A stretch of DNA of 47,254 nt from JAFAQB01 sp046724555 (GTDB lineage Archaea; Thermoproteota; Nitrososphaeria; Nitrososphaerales; Nitrososphaeraceae), in the NCBI GenBank assembly GCA_046724555.1, contig JBKOWU010000198.1, positions 1 through 47,254 of the forward strand, given 5' to 3'. Of this stretch, positions 9,135 to 17,451 are shown in pieces. The position numbers and the translations under genes are program-made. Under the pieces are notes generated by a model, which saw only the letters and a program-made list of their open reading frames with translations, ran no database searches and was not told the origin of the DNA. The first letter of the stretch is position 1. Each line of letters begins with the position of its first letter.

Positions 9135-10436
9135 TTAGGGGAGTAATGGTGGTAGCAGTGGAGGGAGACGTGGAAATCCTGGAATCTGTGGTAATTCAGG
9201 TATTGGTCCTAATCCAGGTTGTTGTTTTTGCTGCTGTGCTTGTGAAATCGTATTTGGTCGAGCTTGCAAATTAACTGTTAGGTCCATTATCTGCCCGTTT
9301 CTATTTACTGTAATATTGATATTATCTCCCACACTTTTTTGTGATTCAATATAATTTATTATATCATCGATTTGTCTTGTAACATTTCCATCGACTGCAG
9401 TTATTATATCACCTATCTTCGTTGCACCACTATCGTCTTGAGTTAACCCTTTAAGACCAGCTTTTTCAGCGGGACTGGCTGGTTGAATAGTGCTTACTAT
9501 TACTCCTTTATAATTTGCAGGGAGTCCAACACTCCTGGCCAATTCTGGACTTATTTTCCCACCAGAAATCCCAATCCAAGGATGAATATAAGTTCCGTTT
9601 TTTATAATCACTGGTACTTCTTTAGCAATTGTATTTGATGGAATTGCAAATCCTACACCCGAGTAAGAACCTGTACTAGAAAGTATGGCAGTATTCATTC
9701 CTATAACTTCACCTTTTGTATTGAGCAAAGGACCACCAGAATTACCTGGATTTATTGCAGCATCTGTCTGAATCATATTTGGTACAGAAAATCCAGTATC
9801 AGGATTTGGCAATAACCTTCCTTTTGCACTTATTATACCTGTTGTAATAGTTCCACTAAGACCAAATGGATTGCCAATAGCTATCACTTGTTCTCCAGGT
9901 CTAACAGCAGAAGAATTTGCAAGAGGAAGTGGTACTACTTTCTCCTGCGAAAAGTTACCTGTGATTTGCAGTATGGTCAGATCTGAGTAAGCATCTTGTC
10001 CCACAACATTTGCAGAATATGTATTTCCATCTGTAAATGTTACATCTGCTTTCTTCACTCCACCTACAACATGATAATTAGTAACAATGTGACCTTGACT
10101 ATTATATACAAATCCAGAACCTAATGCTGTACTTCTTCCAGTCGAAGGTACACCATTTATGATAATGATCTGATTAGGGTTTGTCCTTGTACTTGTAATT
10201 TGTACTACGGAGTCTTCTACTTGTGTAAAGACATCAGGTAATGAACTAGCTGTAGATGAAGATTTGTTTGTTACTGGATCTGTTGATGATGATTGCTGTG
10301 TAATGAACTTTTGCTGCTGCGGCTGTTGCTCATGCTGTTGTGCAAATACCGAAATTGAGAAGCCAGTTATTGATATAGCTGCGAGCAGGCCGACAGCTGA
10401 AATGGCAGCCATTACTAATGCATTTCTTTTGTACAT
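9135..10436 (-). CDS. Secreted HtrA/DegP-type serine protease with PDZ domain
   Basis: Trypsin-fold protease for extracytoplasmic protein quality control. Counting from the TTG at 10445, a signal segment (ALVMAAISAVGLLAAISITGFSI cut short here) spans residues 9-35 and ends FAQQ. The catalytic triad is visible: His125 in TNYHVVGG, Asp155 in YSDLTIL, Ser236 in NPGNSGGPL. A single PDZ domain follows (about 290-400), then a Gln/Pro-rich tail. The frame opens at a TTG (10445), but the ATG at 10436 gives a normal positively charged signal-peptide start, so I prefer it. The Gln-rich linker after the signal peptide suggests a surface-exposed enzyme. It is the last clearly intact gene before the decayed provirus. 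Confidence 0.92.
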   Translation of the reverse strand: MYKRNALVMAAISAVGLLAAISITGFSISVFAQQHEQQPQQQKFITQQSSSTDPVTNKSSSTASSLPDVFTQVEDSVVQITSTRTNPNQIIIINGVPSTGRSTALGSGFVYNSQGHIVTNYHVVGGVKKADVTFTDGNTYSANVVGQDAYSDLTILQITGNFSQEKVVPLPLANSSAVRPGEQVIAIGNPFGLSGTITTGIISAKGRLLPNPDTGFSVPNMIQTDAAINPGNSGGPLLNTKGEVIGMNTAILSSTGSYSGVGFAIPSNTIAKEVPVIIKNGTYIHPWIGISGGKISPELARSVGLPANYKGVIVSTIQPASPAEKAGLKGLTQDDSGATKIGDIITAVDGNVTRQIDDIINYIESQKSVGDNINITVNRNGQIMDLTVNLQARPNTISQAQQQKQQPGLGPIPELPQIPGFPRLPPLLPPLLP

Positions 10437-10709
10437 AATTGCCAAGAATCCTTATGCGTCCCTATAGTTTATAGAACTATTATACAACTATTATATGTAT
10501 AGTACATATACTCTCCTAATACTCATCACAGCTATTCTGTTGCTTTGATATCAATATGACATTTAGAAATTAAAACCAAGACAATCTATGAAAAGCATAA
10601 AGCTGACTTCGACATATAACCATTGAAATCAAAAAACTATGGACTTGTATTACCTCTCAAGCGTAAAAGTTGAGCGCGACTCTAAAACGAGCATGGTGAA
10701 ATTGAACAT

Positions 10710-11189
10710 TTGAGCTTTCAAGTAGAACAGAAGGAGAAGGATAAGAATGACTGGCGCAGAAACAAAGTTCAAGATCTTTCAATTCTAAGGCAGCAAGCTA
10801 AGCATAATATCAAGCGATACATTGACGAGCGCCTGCCAGAGGAATATGAGAAATGTCTTGTTGGTTTGACTGCAATAACAAAAGAAGCATGGAACACAGC
10901 ACAGGGACACAGAAGATAAAAGAGAAAAGATACAGGCGTTATCATTAGCTAAAGAGTGTTATTCTATGAAGATGGATTTACTTACAAATGCTTCAGTAGT
11001 TGATGATGCTATTAGGTTTGTATCTGTTCGGTCAAAAGAGAATGTAAAATCATCTTCTTCAACAGCAATGTAAGTGACAAAGAGGAATCAAACGAACCTG
11101 ATTATGATGAAGATAATCAAGATCAGCTAGAAGAAGAGCAGCAAGATGAACCAGGAGAAATGAAAGTAACAACAAATCAAGTTTTCTGA
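10710..11189 (+). pseudogene. Decayed viral gene, copy 1 (possible terminase small-subunit region)
   Basis: A TTG-started frame gives 69 residues (QDLSILRQQAKHNIKRYI ... LPEEYEKCLVGLTAITKEAW). The reading then shifts near 10912 to a second frame (REKIQALSLAKECYSMKMDL ... ASVVDDAIRFV), and again near 11065 to an acidic tail (DQLEEEQQDEPGEM ... TTNQVF, stop at 11189). The parts make sense only as one helical, charged protein broken by frameshifts. Its last 200 bp are repeated at 11749-11956. A position before a terminase-like fragment would fit a small terminase or accessory packaging gene, but I cannot prove that family. Confidence 0.5.
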
Positions 11190-11243
11190 ACCTTATAGAA
11201 CTTCTTAAAGATTAGACATTCTTATCATATTTGATTAAGTATT

Positions 11244-11654
11244 ATGTTAGGAGAACAGATTGCTGAAGCAAAAGGTAAGCTTACAGGACAGAGAGTATTA
11301 GATGTAGAAGGACCAAAGATAGAATACTCCTTTTTGACTAACGGAAGGATAAAAGAAATAGACATAACTCATATGGCTACATTTTACACCATTCCTAGAG
11401 GCAATGGATTACTGTACGGAGAAGGACAAGGTGTGATAACAACTAAGGATGGTACTGGAGAGATGGCAACTGAAATAGGACACGGAATAGGCCAGTTTAC
11501 TGATGGAGGAAAAAAAGTAAGGTTTCGTGGCTCCTTTTTTTACACAGCATCTTCTACAGGAAAGTTGTCTTTCCTTAACAATATTGTTGGCATCTTTGAA
11601 TACGAGGGAGATGAATCTGGAAACACTTCATACAAAGTCTGGGAATGGAAATAG
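11244..11654 (+). CDS. Conserved-looking beta-barrel protein, unknown function
   Basis: An intact 136-residue soluble protein, predicted almost all beta. It has a repeated strand-turn pattern rich in Gly: GQRVLDVEGPKIEYSF, GNGLLYGEGQGVITTKDG, GQFTDGGKKVRFRGSFFY, TGKLSFLNNIVGIFEYEGD. This pattern, with the E-G-x-G turn, resembles allene-oxide-cyclase-like or lipocalin-like small barrels; that is a guess from pattern only. An A/T box (TTGATTAAGTATTATG) precedes the ATG. It lies between two copies of a broken viral gene, so it may be cargo or a later insertion. Unlike its neighbours it has no frame lesions. Confidence 0.6.
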   Translation: MLGEQIAEAKGKLTGQRVLDVEGPKIEYSFLTNGRIKEIDITHMATFYTIPRGNGLLYGEGQGVITTKDGTGEMATEIGHGIGQFTDGGKKVRFRGSFFYTASSTGKLSFLNNIVGIFEYEGDESGNTSYKVWEWK

Positions 11655-11748
11655 CAGGATAGTATTAACAAATCATAGTCGTCTTTTTTTATTATTTAAC
11701 TTGTCAATGATTATTTTATTGTGTATGTGGAATTAAACCAGATTTTCA

Positions 11749-11956
11749 AATGCAATAGTAGTTGATGATGCTATTAGGTTTGTATGTGATAGGTCAAAAT
11801 ACAAAGAGAAGCAAAAATCATCGCGCGATAACAATGAGGATAGTAAAGAAGAATCAACAGAGATGAATTATGATAAAGATAAAGAAAGATCCGCTAGAAG
11901 AAGAGCAAGAAGAGGAAGCTGGAGAAATAACTACTACGACAAACCAAGTCTTCTAA
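11749..11956 (+). pseudogene. Decayed viral gene, copy 2 (duplicate of 10987-11189)
   Basis: This repeats the 3' part of the gene at 10710. Both contain the shared coding run VVDDAIRFV followed by a charged Lys/Ser/Asp stretch, and both end in a Glu-rich tail closing TTNQVF plus stop. Here the tail (DPLEEEQEEEAGEI) is in a different frame from the first part, so at least one indel separates them. The 5' portion of the gene is missing. It sits directly before the terminase-like fragment, which is probably the original order; the copy at 10710 would then be the duplicate, or the reverse. Confidence 0.5.
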
Positions 11957-12001
11957 AATAGATTAGAAGAAAATTCGCGTTGATGTCTTTCTTTTGTATA
12001 T

Positions 12002-12560
12002 GGAGAAGCAGCAATAGAGAAAGGACGGAAATACAACCCTGATAACTTCAATCCATATTATTCTACTCCAAAGTCAATGGGTATAGATCCCGCATATGGT
12101 AACTCAGCATTTGGTATTGTGGTAACAGAGTAGGTTGATGGGATAGTACAGATATTACATGCAGAGGAATATCATAGACCTGACTACAATGAGATGTTAT
12201 CCTTAGTCTATGGACTTAATTTCCAAGTATCAGGTGGATAAAATATACATTGATGGTGCTAATCCATCTTTTATTAAATCACTAAAGCTGCAAATAGGTG
12301 AAGAAGCAGATTATGACAAGGTAATTGCCAGATATAGATCAGAAGGGTTTGGAGACGATGCTGCTCTTAAAGAACAGGAAGCAGGAAAAATTGCAATTAA
12401 TCCAGACAGATTTGATAAATTGATTACTGCATTAAGGACTGCTGTAGATGATGATGGTGTATTGGATAAAGAAGCTACCTCGTACAATGATATATTCGAT
12501 GCATTTAGGCTAGCTTTGAAGTTTTATCATTTTGAAGATAGTAGCAGAGAGTTGGGTTAA
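12002..12560 (+). pseudogene. Terminase large-subunit nuclease-domain remnant
   Basis: Three pieces in two frames give the C-terminal RNase H-fold nuclease of a viral DNA-packaging terminase. The first piece, KSMGIDPAYGNSAFGIVVTE, holds the catalytic Asp strand and is followed by an in-frame TAG at about 12130. The second, VDGIVQILHAEEYHRPDY, ends at a one-base insertion near 12211. The third, from ISKYQVDKIYIDGANPSFIK onward, runs to INPDRFDKLITALRTAV and IFDAFRLALKFYHF. The ATPase half is absent. Family naming rests on the DPAYG...AEE...YIDGAN order known from large terminases. The gene is clearly dead. Confidence 0.6.
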
Positions 12561-13438
12561 GTAATACCTTGCAGATTAAACTGTTTCTTGAAAAAGTCTT
12601 GAAATTCGCTATCAGACATTCTTTTTCTTGATTCCAAAATGGTGGCTGCGTCTTTTCCTACCACATACCTGAAATTAGGATTATCATCTTTAACTGCTTG
12701 TAGAATCACCTTTGCAACTTCAGATGGATGTATAGCATTTTGCAGCATTTGTTTGAACGAATCTGACATATTATTTTCTATTTGTTTATATTGTGAATAA
12801 TCATTACTATCGCCACCGTTTGATGCCTTTGCAGCCATCCTCCAATTCTTCCAAAAATTTGAACCGACAGCTCCAGGTTCTATAAGTATAACCTTTATTC
12901 TAAATGGTTCAACTTCATATTGTATAGATTCAGATAGGCCCTCTAAGGCAAATTTAGTTGCATGATAAATTGAGTCAAGAGGAATTGCGATTCTGCCCCC
13001 CATAGATGTTATATTTACTATTTTACCGCTTCTGCGTTCTCTCATTATAGGAATTATTGCCAGCATGAGTCTAACTGCGCCAAAAAAGTTAGTTTCGAAT
13101 TGTGACTTTATTTCTTCCATTGAAGTTTGTTCTAAAGCTCCAACTAATGCATACCCTGCATTATTTACTACAACATCAATCCTACCGTTTTCAGTTACTA
13201 TTCTATTAATTGCATCTAATACCGACTCATCATTATCAACATCTAGTTGGATAACCTGTAATGGCAGATTCTCACTTTTAGCTATATCTGTTATATGTTT
13301 TGATCCTCCATCTTCTTCTAACTTATGCATTGTTGCATAAGTATGGAATCCATTTCTTGCCAGCATGAGTGAAGTTTCAAATCCTATACCGCTAGAGCTG
13401 CCTGTTACAACTGCAACTTGTTCTTTTTCTTGTACCAT
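12557..13438 (-). CDS. Short-chain dehydrogenase/reductase (SDR)
   Basis: NAD(P)-dependent oxidoreductase of the classical SDR family. The Rossmann motif TGSSSGIG lies near residue 12, NNAG near 92, and the catalytic Ser-Tyr-Lys are in ITSMGG, YHATKFALEGL (about Ser145, Tyr158, Lys162 from the ATG used). Length of about 293 fits. I start at the ATG at 13438 because an A/T box (TTATATAA, 13463-13470) lies 28 nt upstream, the usual leaderless spacing; the frame also opens at a GTG at 13456. It is flanked on both sides by copies of the same terminase fragment. Its substrate cannot be inferred; ketone, steroid-like or fatty acyl substrates are all possible for this family. Confidence 0.9.
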   Translation of the reverse strand: MVQEKEQVAVVTGSSSGIGFETSLMLARNGFHTYATMHKLEEDGGSKHITDIAKSENLPLQVIQLDVDNDESVLDAINRIVTENGRIDVVVNNAGYALVGALEQTSMEEIKSQFETNFFGAVRLMLAIIPIMRERRSGKIVNITSMGGRIAIPLDSIYHATKFALEGLSESIQYEVEPFRIKVILIEPGAVGSNFWKNWRMAAKASNGGDSNDYSQYKQIENNMSDSFKQMLQNAIHPSEVAKVILQAVKDDNPNFRYVVGKDAATILESRKRMSDSEFQDFFKKQFNLQGIT

Positions 13439-13537
13439 ATATAGTTGGTCAGACACTACAAATTATATAAAGTAAAAACTTTACAAAGTATACAAATTAC
13501 CTGTGAGTTAGTATTTAGCTTTATAGTACCTAATAAA

Positions 13538-13705
13538 GACAAAACTGCGCTAAGAACTGCAGTAGATAATGATGGAACGTTGGATAAAGAAGCAACACAT
13601 TATAACGACATATTTGATGCATTTAGGTTGGTACTATGGTTCTATCGCTTTCAAGATCCCGTACCGTCTATCTATGACCTTGACAGGTCATTACTTAGAC
13701 GATAG
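13538..13705 (+). pseudogene. Second copy of the terminase C-terminal fragment
   Basis: The frame gives LRTAVDNDGTLDKEATHYND then IFDAFRLVLWFYRFQD, which closely matches residues at the end of the remnant at 12002-12560 (LRTAVDDDGVLDKEATSYND, IFDAFRLALKFYHFED). It has no start of its own. So a piece of at least 110 bp is present twice, on either side of the SDR gene and in the same orientation. This may reflect a tandem duplication, recombination between related proviruses, or insertion of the SDR within a duplicated viral end. Confidence 0.6.
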
Positions 13706-13808
13706 GATCAGTGTCAATAATATACCGCAGATGATGTTATTATATATCTCGTACCGCCATATCTCTAGTGCAGGGGTAGCACGGGGATTTAGAGTAGACG
13801 GTACGAGA
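13660..13808. repeat. Three-copy CGTACCG inverted/direct repeat cluster
   Basis: CGTACCGTCTA at 13660-13670 is repeated imperfectly as TCTCGTACCG at 13747-13756, and appears inverted as TAGACGGTACGAGA at 13795-13808. The inverted copy can therefore pair with either direct copy: 11 bp with the first or 10 bp with the second. A separate hairpin lies between (CGTCT..ATGACCT-tgac-AGGTCAT..AGACG, 13665-13701). It directly follows the second terminase fragment, so it could be a viral control or attachment region, or a structured RNA. Confidence 0.5.
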
Positions 13809-14033
13809 CAATGAAACGTTTGCTTTGGTTCTCTATTGTCATATAATGCGGTTCTCTAGATTATTAATGTTAGATAACCAAGTTAATCAAGTGACTTGCT
13901 AGACAAACGATAAGTTTTATAAAAAATTTATATCATTAACAGAGCAAAATCACTACAGATTGCATTTTGTGGCTGGGTTCAAGAACTTCAAATTCTTGAT
14001 TTTGTTCCACATTGTTCCTCTGCTTTCTTATTG
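13809..14033. other. Non-coding gap after the repeat cluster
   Basis: No gene seen. One short hairpin (CAAGAA-7 nt-TTCTTG, about 13980-13998) lies near its end. Nothing resembles an integrase, a tRNA or an attachment repeat. Confidence 0.45.
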
Positions 14034-14235
14034 TTAAGTTTTGGCAATGCCGCATATGCGTGCTTCAGTTGTGTTAACAACTTTGAGATCAGGGTTGCTA
14101 GGATTACACAATTTTTGTTTTGATCTCTGGCGATAGTGCAGTATTACTAGGTGAACTACCAACAGATAGTGATGGTGATGACTGTTGAGCATATGCATAG
14201 ATATTACTCCAAATAGCAAAAACCAGTAATACCGC
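14034..14235 (-). pseudogene. Remnant of a small secreted protein
   Basis: One frame gives the end of a hydrophobic signal segment and a cleavage-like site (VLLVFAIWSNIYAYAQQSS), then a Ser/Pro linker to SPEIKTK. The next stretch must be read one base off and gives LCNPSNPDLKVVNTTEARIC followed by GIAKT and stop. Neither frame has a start codon for the joined product. The continuity of sense across the shift suggests a dead gene for a small exported Cys-containing protein. The family is not recognised. Confidence 0.4.
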
Positions 14236-14313
14236 CTATGACTGAAAATAATGTAAAAAGCAATCTGGAGTTATTGCTGGCAGCGTGAGCAAAAAACAAC
14301 AACAGTTAATCCC

Positions 14314-15591
14314 TCACCTGTATATCAGGTTCATTGTTACTGCATTTGCATCAACAAATGTTACCTGTTGATTACCGTTGTTCCATAAGAATAAATTTGT
14401 AATATTAGACACAACATCTTGTTTTCCTGTAAGTGGATTTGTGCCACTAATCTGTGAACCAAGATCTGTTTCAAATATATTTGAAATTTGTGATTTTATC
14501 ATATCTAGTACCACAGCGTGTTGAATAGCACCATTGTTGCTTGCAAGCTGAGCTACTACAACATACAGATGGTTATTTGGCAGGTTAGCTGTAACATGTC
14601 CTCCAATCAAACGGTAGGGTGCGATATCTCCAATAGGGAGATAAGCATTTCTTGACATGCTGCTTGCTGTTGTTGCAAGCTTTACTGTAATCAAATTTGA
14701 TATTACTGTTGATGAAGATGTAGCAGATGTAGCAGATGATGATGAAGAGGATTGCGAAATTACATTCTTTCTAATTATATTGTTTACCTCATTGTTAATT
14801 TTAACTGATTGTTTTATAGATTGTTGATTTACTATTGTGCTTCCTGGACTATTGATTATCTGATTTGCAGCTGCAATTGCTGCTGACTGAGATACGCCTG
14901 TTTGAGGTGTCTTTGAATTACTAGGTGTAGTAGTACTGCTACTGCTTGCACTTGAACCGCTACTAGATGTACCTTGATTAGCTGGTGTAGGTGTGCTGCT
15001 GCCTGTACCGCTGCTGCTATCAGGTGTTGTAAATGGTGGTGGGGGTATATTGTTGTCGCTACCACTGCTGGCACTGTTGCCGCTTGTACCCTCGCCAGAC
15101 GTTGTAGGTGAGGATATACTGCCAGTGCCTGTACTACTGGTATCAGGTATTGTTGTTAGTCCTGCACTATTCCCTGGTAGCACAGGACAAAGACCATTGG
15201 CATCTGGTGTCGAACCATCAGGACATATCTGTTGATTGGATGGAGGCGGCGTAGGTGTAGTTTGTTCTGTTGGTGGTGGCGGTGTAGTAGAAGTTTTCTC
15301 AGTACTACTGCCACTATTGCTGTTGTCGCTTCCTCCTCCACCATTGTCGCTGCTATCTCCTCCGCTACTGCTACTACTTCCGTCTCCTTTATCGCCACTA
15401 CCACCATCTCCTCCTCCACCACTACTGTCATCTTTTTTTGATGATGCAAATGCTAAATTATCCGTAACAAAAGCAACTGTTGATAATGATGAAACAAGAG
15501 CCAATACAATAAATACAAAAATTATCTTTTTAGCTGATGGCTGACACTTATACTTCAAATCACTACTACTCCCCATACTTGCAACATTCAC
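14314..15591 (-). CDS. Large low-complexity secreted protein
   Basis: A 425-residue exported protein. A signal segment (KKIIFVFIVLALVSSLSTVA, residues 21-40) is followed by AFAS, then about 200 residues of Gly/Ser/Asp and Thr/Pro runs containing one small Cys pair (CPDGSTPDANGLCP). The ordered C-terminal third (from about residue 255) contains mixed alpha/beta sequence such as ITVKLATTASSMS and HLYVVVAQLASNNGAIQHAVV. The linker is typical of glycosylated cell-wall stalks. The GTG at 15591 follows a GAGGGAG sequence but only closely; an ATG five codons in is an alternative. Its composition resembles the other secreted genes at 6-8 kb, so these may be a family of surface proteins. Function unknown. 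Confidence 0.7.
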   Translation of the reverse strand: MNVASMGSSSDLKYKCQPSAKKIIFVFIVLALVSSLSTVAFVTDNLAFASSKKDDSSGGGGDGGSGDKGDGSSSSSGGDSSDNGGGGSDNSNSGSSTEKTSTTPPPPTEQTTPTPPPSNQQICPDGSTPDANGLCPVLPGNSAGLTTIPDTSSTGTGSISSPTTSGEGTSGNSASSGSDNNIPPPPFTTPDSSSGTGSSTPTPANQGTSSSGSSASSSSTTTPSNSKTPQTGVSQSAAIAAANQIINSPGSTIVNQQSIKQSVKINNEVNNIIRKNVISQSSSSSSATSATSSSTVISNLITVKLATTASSMSRNAYLPIGDIAPYRLIGGHVTANLPNNHLYVVVAQLASNNGAIQHAVVLDMIKSQISNIFETDLGSQISGTNPLTGKQDVVSNITNLFLWNNGNQQVTFVDANAVTMNLIYR

Positions 15592-16093
15592 TCCCTCTTA
15601 AACTGATCTCCCTTTAAGTGAGTATCGTCATTCAGGATTTAACCATTCAAAAGATAACTTCATACACACTATTCCTAAAACTGAATCAAGGTTTGATTAG
15701 GTTTCGGCTGGGGAATACTCATCTTGAGTTTGCGGCTCTGATGCAATCCTCACTTCCCTTGCATTCAGATACATCCTATCAAACAGAAGTCTGTTTTCCT
15801 CCTTCAGAACATACTCAAAGGTTTATCTTGAGATTTTCGCTATCTGCTATAATCAATACAGGATATCTTATTGTTAACGCGGATATCCTATAGATGTCCT
15901 CAATAATATATCGACCTTCGATATCATACAACCGTAGACTTGTATTTATTGTAGCGTAAACCACAGCAAACGGAAAATTGCTGTAACGATGTGTGTAAGA
16001 GCTGGTAAAATGATTCTGTAAGCCCAAGTCCCAGAAGATTAAACCAAAACCGATAAATTATATGTATAGGCAGTAGCTATAGATTAAGTAGAC
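15592..16093. other. Promoter gap with two strong hairpins
   Basis: No convincing gene on either strand; open frames here lack family resemblance. Two close inverted repeats stand out: AGGATATC / GATATCCT (15860-15889, 14-nt loop) and ATATCGA-CCT-TCGATAT (15908-15924). They could be operators or terminator-like structures between the divergent genes at 15591 and 16094. An A/T box (AAATTATATGTATAGG, near 16056) lies about 30 nt before the start of the next gene. Confidence 0.4.
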
Positions 16094-17158
16094 ATGTCTG
16101 ACATCATCTCATGGGATAAGGCTATTGACAAGAAGGTAAAATCGAGTGACGATAAAGATTTGGGCAAAGTTCAATCTGTAACTAAAGAATATTTACAAAC
16201 CAAAGAAGGCACATTGTCAAAGAATTATTATTTTATTCCAAAATATTACATGCAAGGATATGACGGCGATCACCTATGGGTTTCTTTGACAAAAGATGAA
16301 ATAAAACAAAAATTTGAGAAGGAAAAGGCACCTGATCCTTCAGAATTTGACATTCCAGAGTATAGCCAAAGAAGAACAAACGTGATAAATCAATATCCAG
16401 ATTTTGAGAGCAACATTCCACGATACAACAATACGGGAACAACGTCATCATCAGCAGCAGCATCAAGCACCCAGACAAGTGCATCTGGAGATATGGTGGG
16501 GCTACCATGGGAAGAAGTAATTGATAAAGAGGTAAAATCGAGTGACGATAAAGATGTGGGCAAAGTAGAAAGCATAGCTGCAAACTACTTGGAAGTAAAA
16601 GAAGGACATGTGAGCAAAAAGCATTACTACATTCCTAAACATTATATTGAAGCATTTGACGGGCATAAACTGCATGCCTCACTGACAAAAGACGAAATAA
16701 AGGAGCGCTATGAACGTGACAGCCCCCCTTCTGACTCAGAATTCAAAACTCGGGAATATGAGGAACAAAGAAGAAAAATGGAATCCATCTATCCACAATT
16801 TTCTCATGGCATACCATTTATGGCAAAAGAATCGGGAGTTGCATTGAAATCTGAATCTTCTGGTGACACACTTAATATTCCTTGGGAAGAGGTAATCTAT
16901 AAGCATGTAAGAACCACTGATAACCGGGATATTGGAGATGTCGAAACAGTAGGAAATGAATTCATTGTAGTTAGGGAAGGCGATGTAAAGATACGACACT
17001 ATTATATTCCAAAATCCTACATCACCCACTACGATGGTAGCGCGCTGTGGGTTGATGCTCCAAGTGGGCTTGTAAGCGGCAAATTTGAAAGAGAAACTGA
17101 GCCTACGCCTGAAGAGATTAGAGCGATGTCTGAAGAAGGTCCCAAAAGAAAGCCCTAG
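16094..17158 (+). CDS. Triple PRC-barrel-like (DUF2171-type) protein
   Basis: A 354-residue soluble protein made of three near-identical units of about 90 residues, starting near residues 5, 135 and 255. Each unit reads W(D/E)xxIxKxVxSxDxKDxGxVxS then a strand, YYIPKxYIxxxDG, LTKDEI, and an acidic PSxSEF end. The pattern is that of PRC-barrel/DUF2171 domains, small beta-barrels often involved in RNA or envelope-associated functions. The second linker is Ser/Ala-rich. The ATG at 16094 follows an A/T box at about 28-38 nt. It stands alone; no operon partner. Three-copy forms are uncommon to my knowledge, and its ligand is unknown. Confidence 0.8.
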   Translation: MSDIISWDKAIDKKVKSSDDKDLGKVQSVTKEYLQTKEGTLSKNYYFIPKYYMQGYDGDHLWVSLTKDEIKQKFEKEKAPDPSEFDIPEYSQRRTNVINQYPDFESNIPRYNNTGTTSSSAAASSTQTSASGDMVGLPWEEVIDKEVKSSDDKDVGKVESIAANYLEVKEGHVSKKHYYIPKHYIEAFDGHKLHASLTKDEIKERYERDSPPSDSEFKTREYEEQRRKMESIYPQFSHGIPFMAKESGVALKSESSGDTLNIPWEEVIYKHVRTTDNRDIGDVETVGNEFIVVREGDVKIRHYYIPKSYITHYDGSALWVDAPSGLVSGKFERETEPTPEEIRAMSEEGPKRKP

Positions 17159-17361
17159 AGCGCAGATCAACAAAGACAAAGTCTCATGGACTTGTACATA
17201 CGATAAATGAGTTGGTAGTGACCCCTCTTCATATTTTACAAGCATTATGAGGCTCAGCAACTACTACCCAGTTACAATGTATGCCTGCAAATATGATATC
17301 TTTGCTAAATTTATAGAATCTATTGTGTTCCGTAACTGAGACGTACAAAACCTGTAAATTT

Positions 17362-17451
17362 CTAACATTCTAACGTTATTATATTGTCCTGAACTAGCTC
17401 GTTCCAAGACATTTTAAGAGCTGTTCCAGCATCAACGTTGTACTTGCAGCA
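17362..17451 (-). other. Open extension after the amber stop of the peptide gene
   Basis: Directly after the TAG of the small peptide gene, the same frame runs on for 29 codons to a second TAG. It begins with two Cys codons, then KYNVDAGTALKMSWNELV, and ends in Cys. It contains the only Gly of the whole frame. An open run of this length is not rare by chance. Whether it is translated by readthrough, is a dead former core, or is chance cannot be told from sequence. Confidence 0.3.

Noticed and set aside
13960..14000. GGGTTCAAGAACTTCAAATT as a possible tRNA T-arm
   Set aside because: No matching acceptor, D-arm or anticodon stem around it; it is a simple 6-bp hairpin.
15618..16027. ORFs on both strands in the gap before the PRC protein
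   Set aside because: They overlap each other and the hairpins, and have no recognisable domain or start signal.
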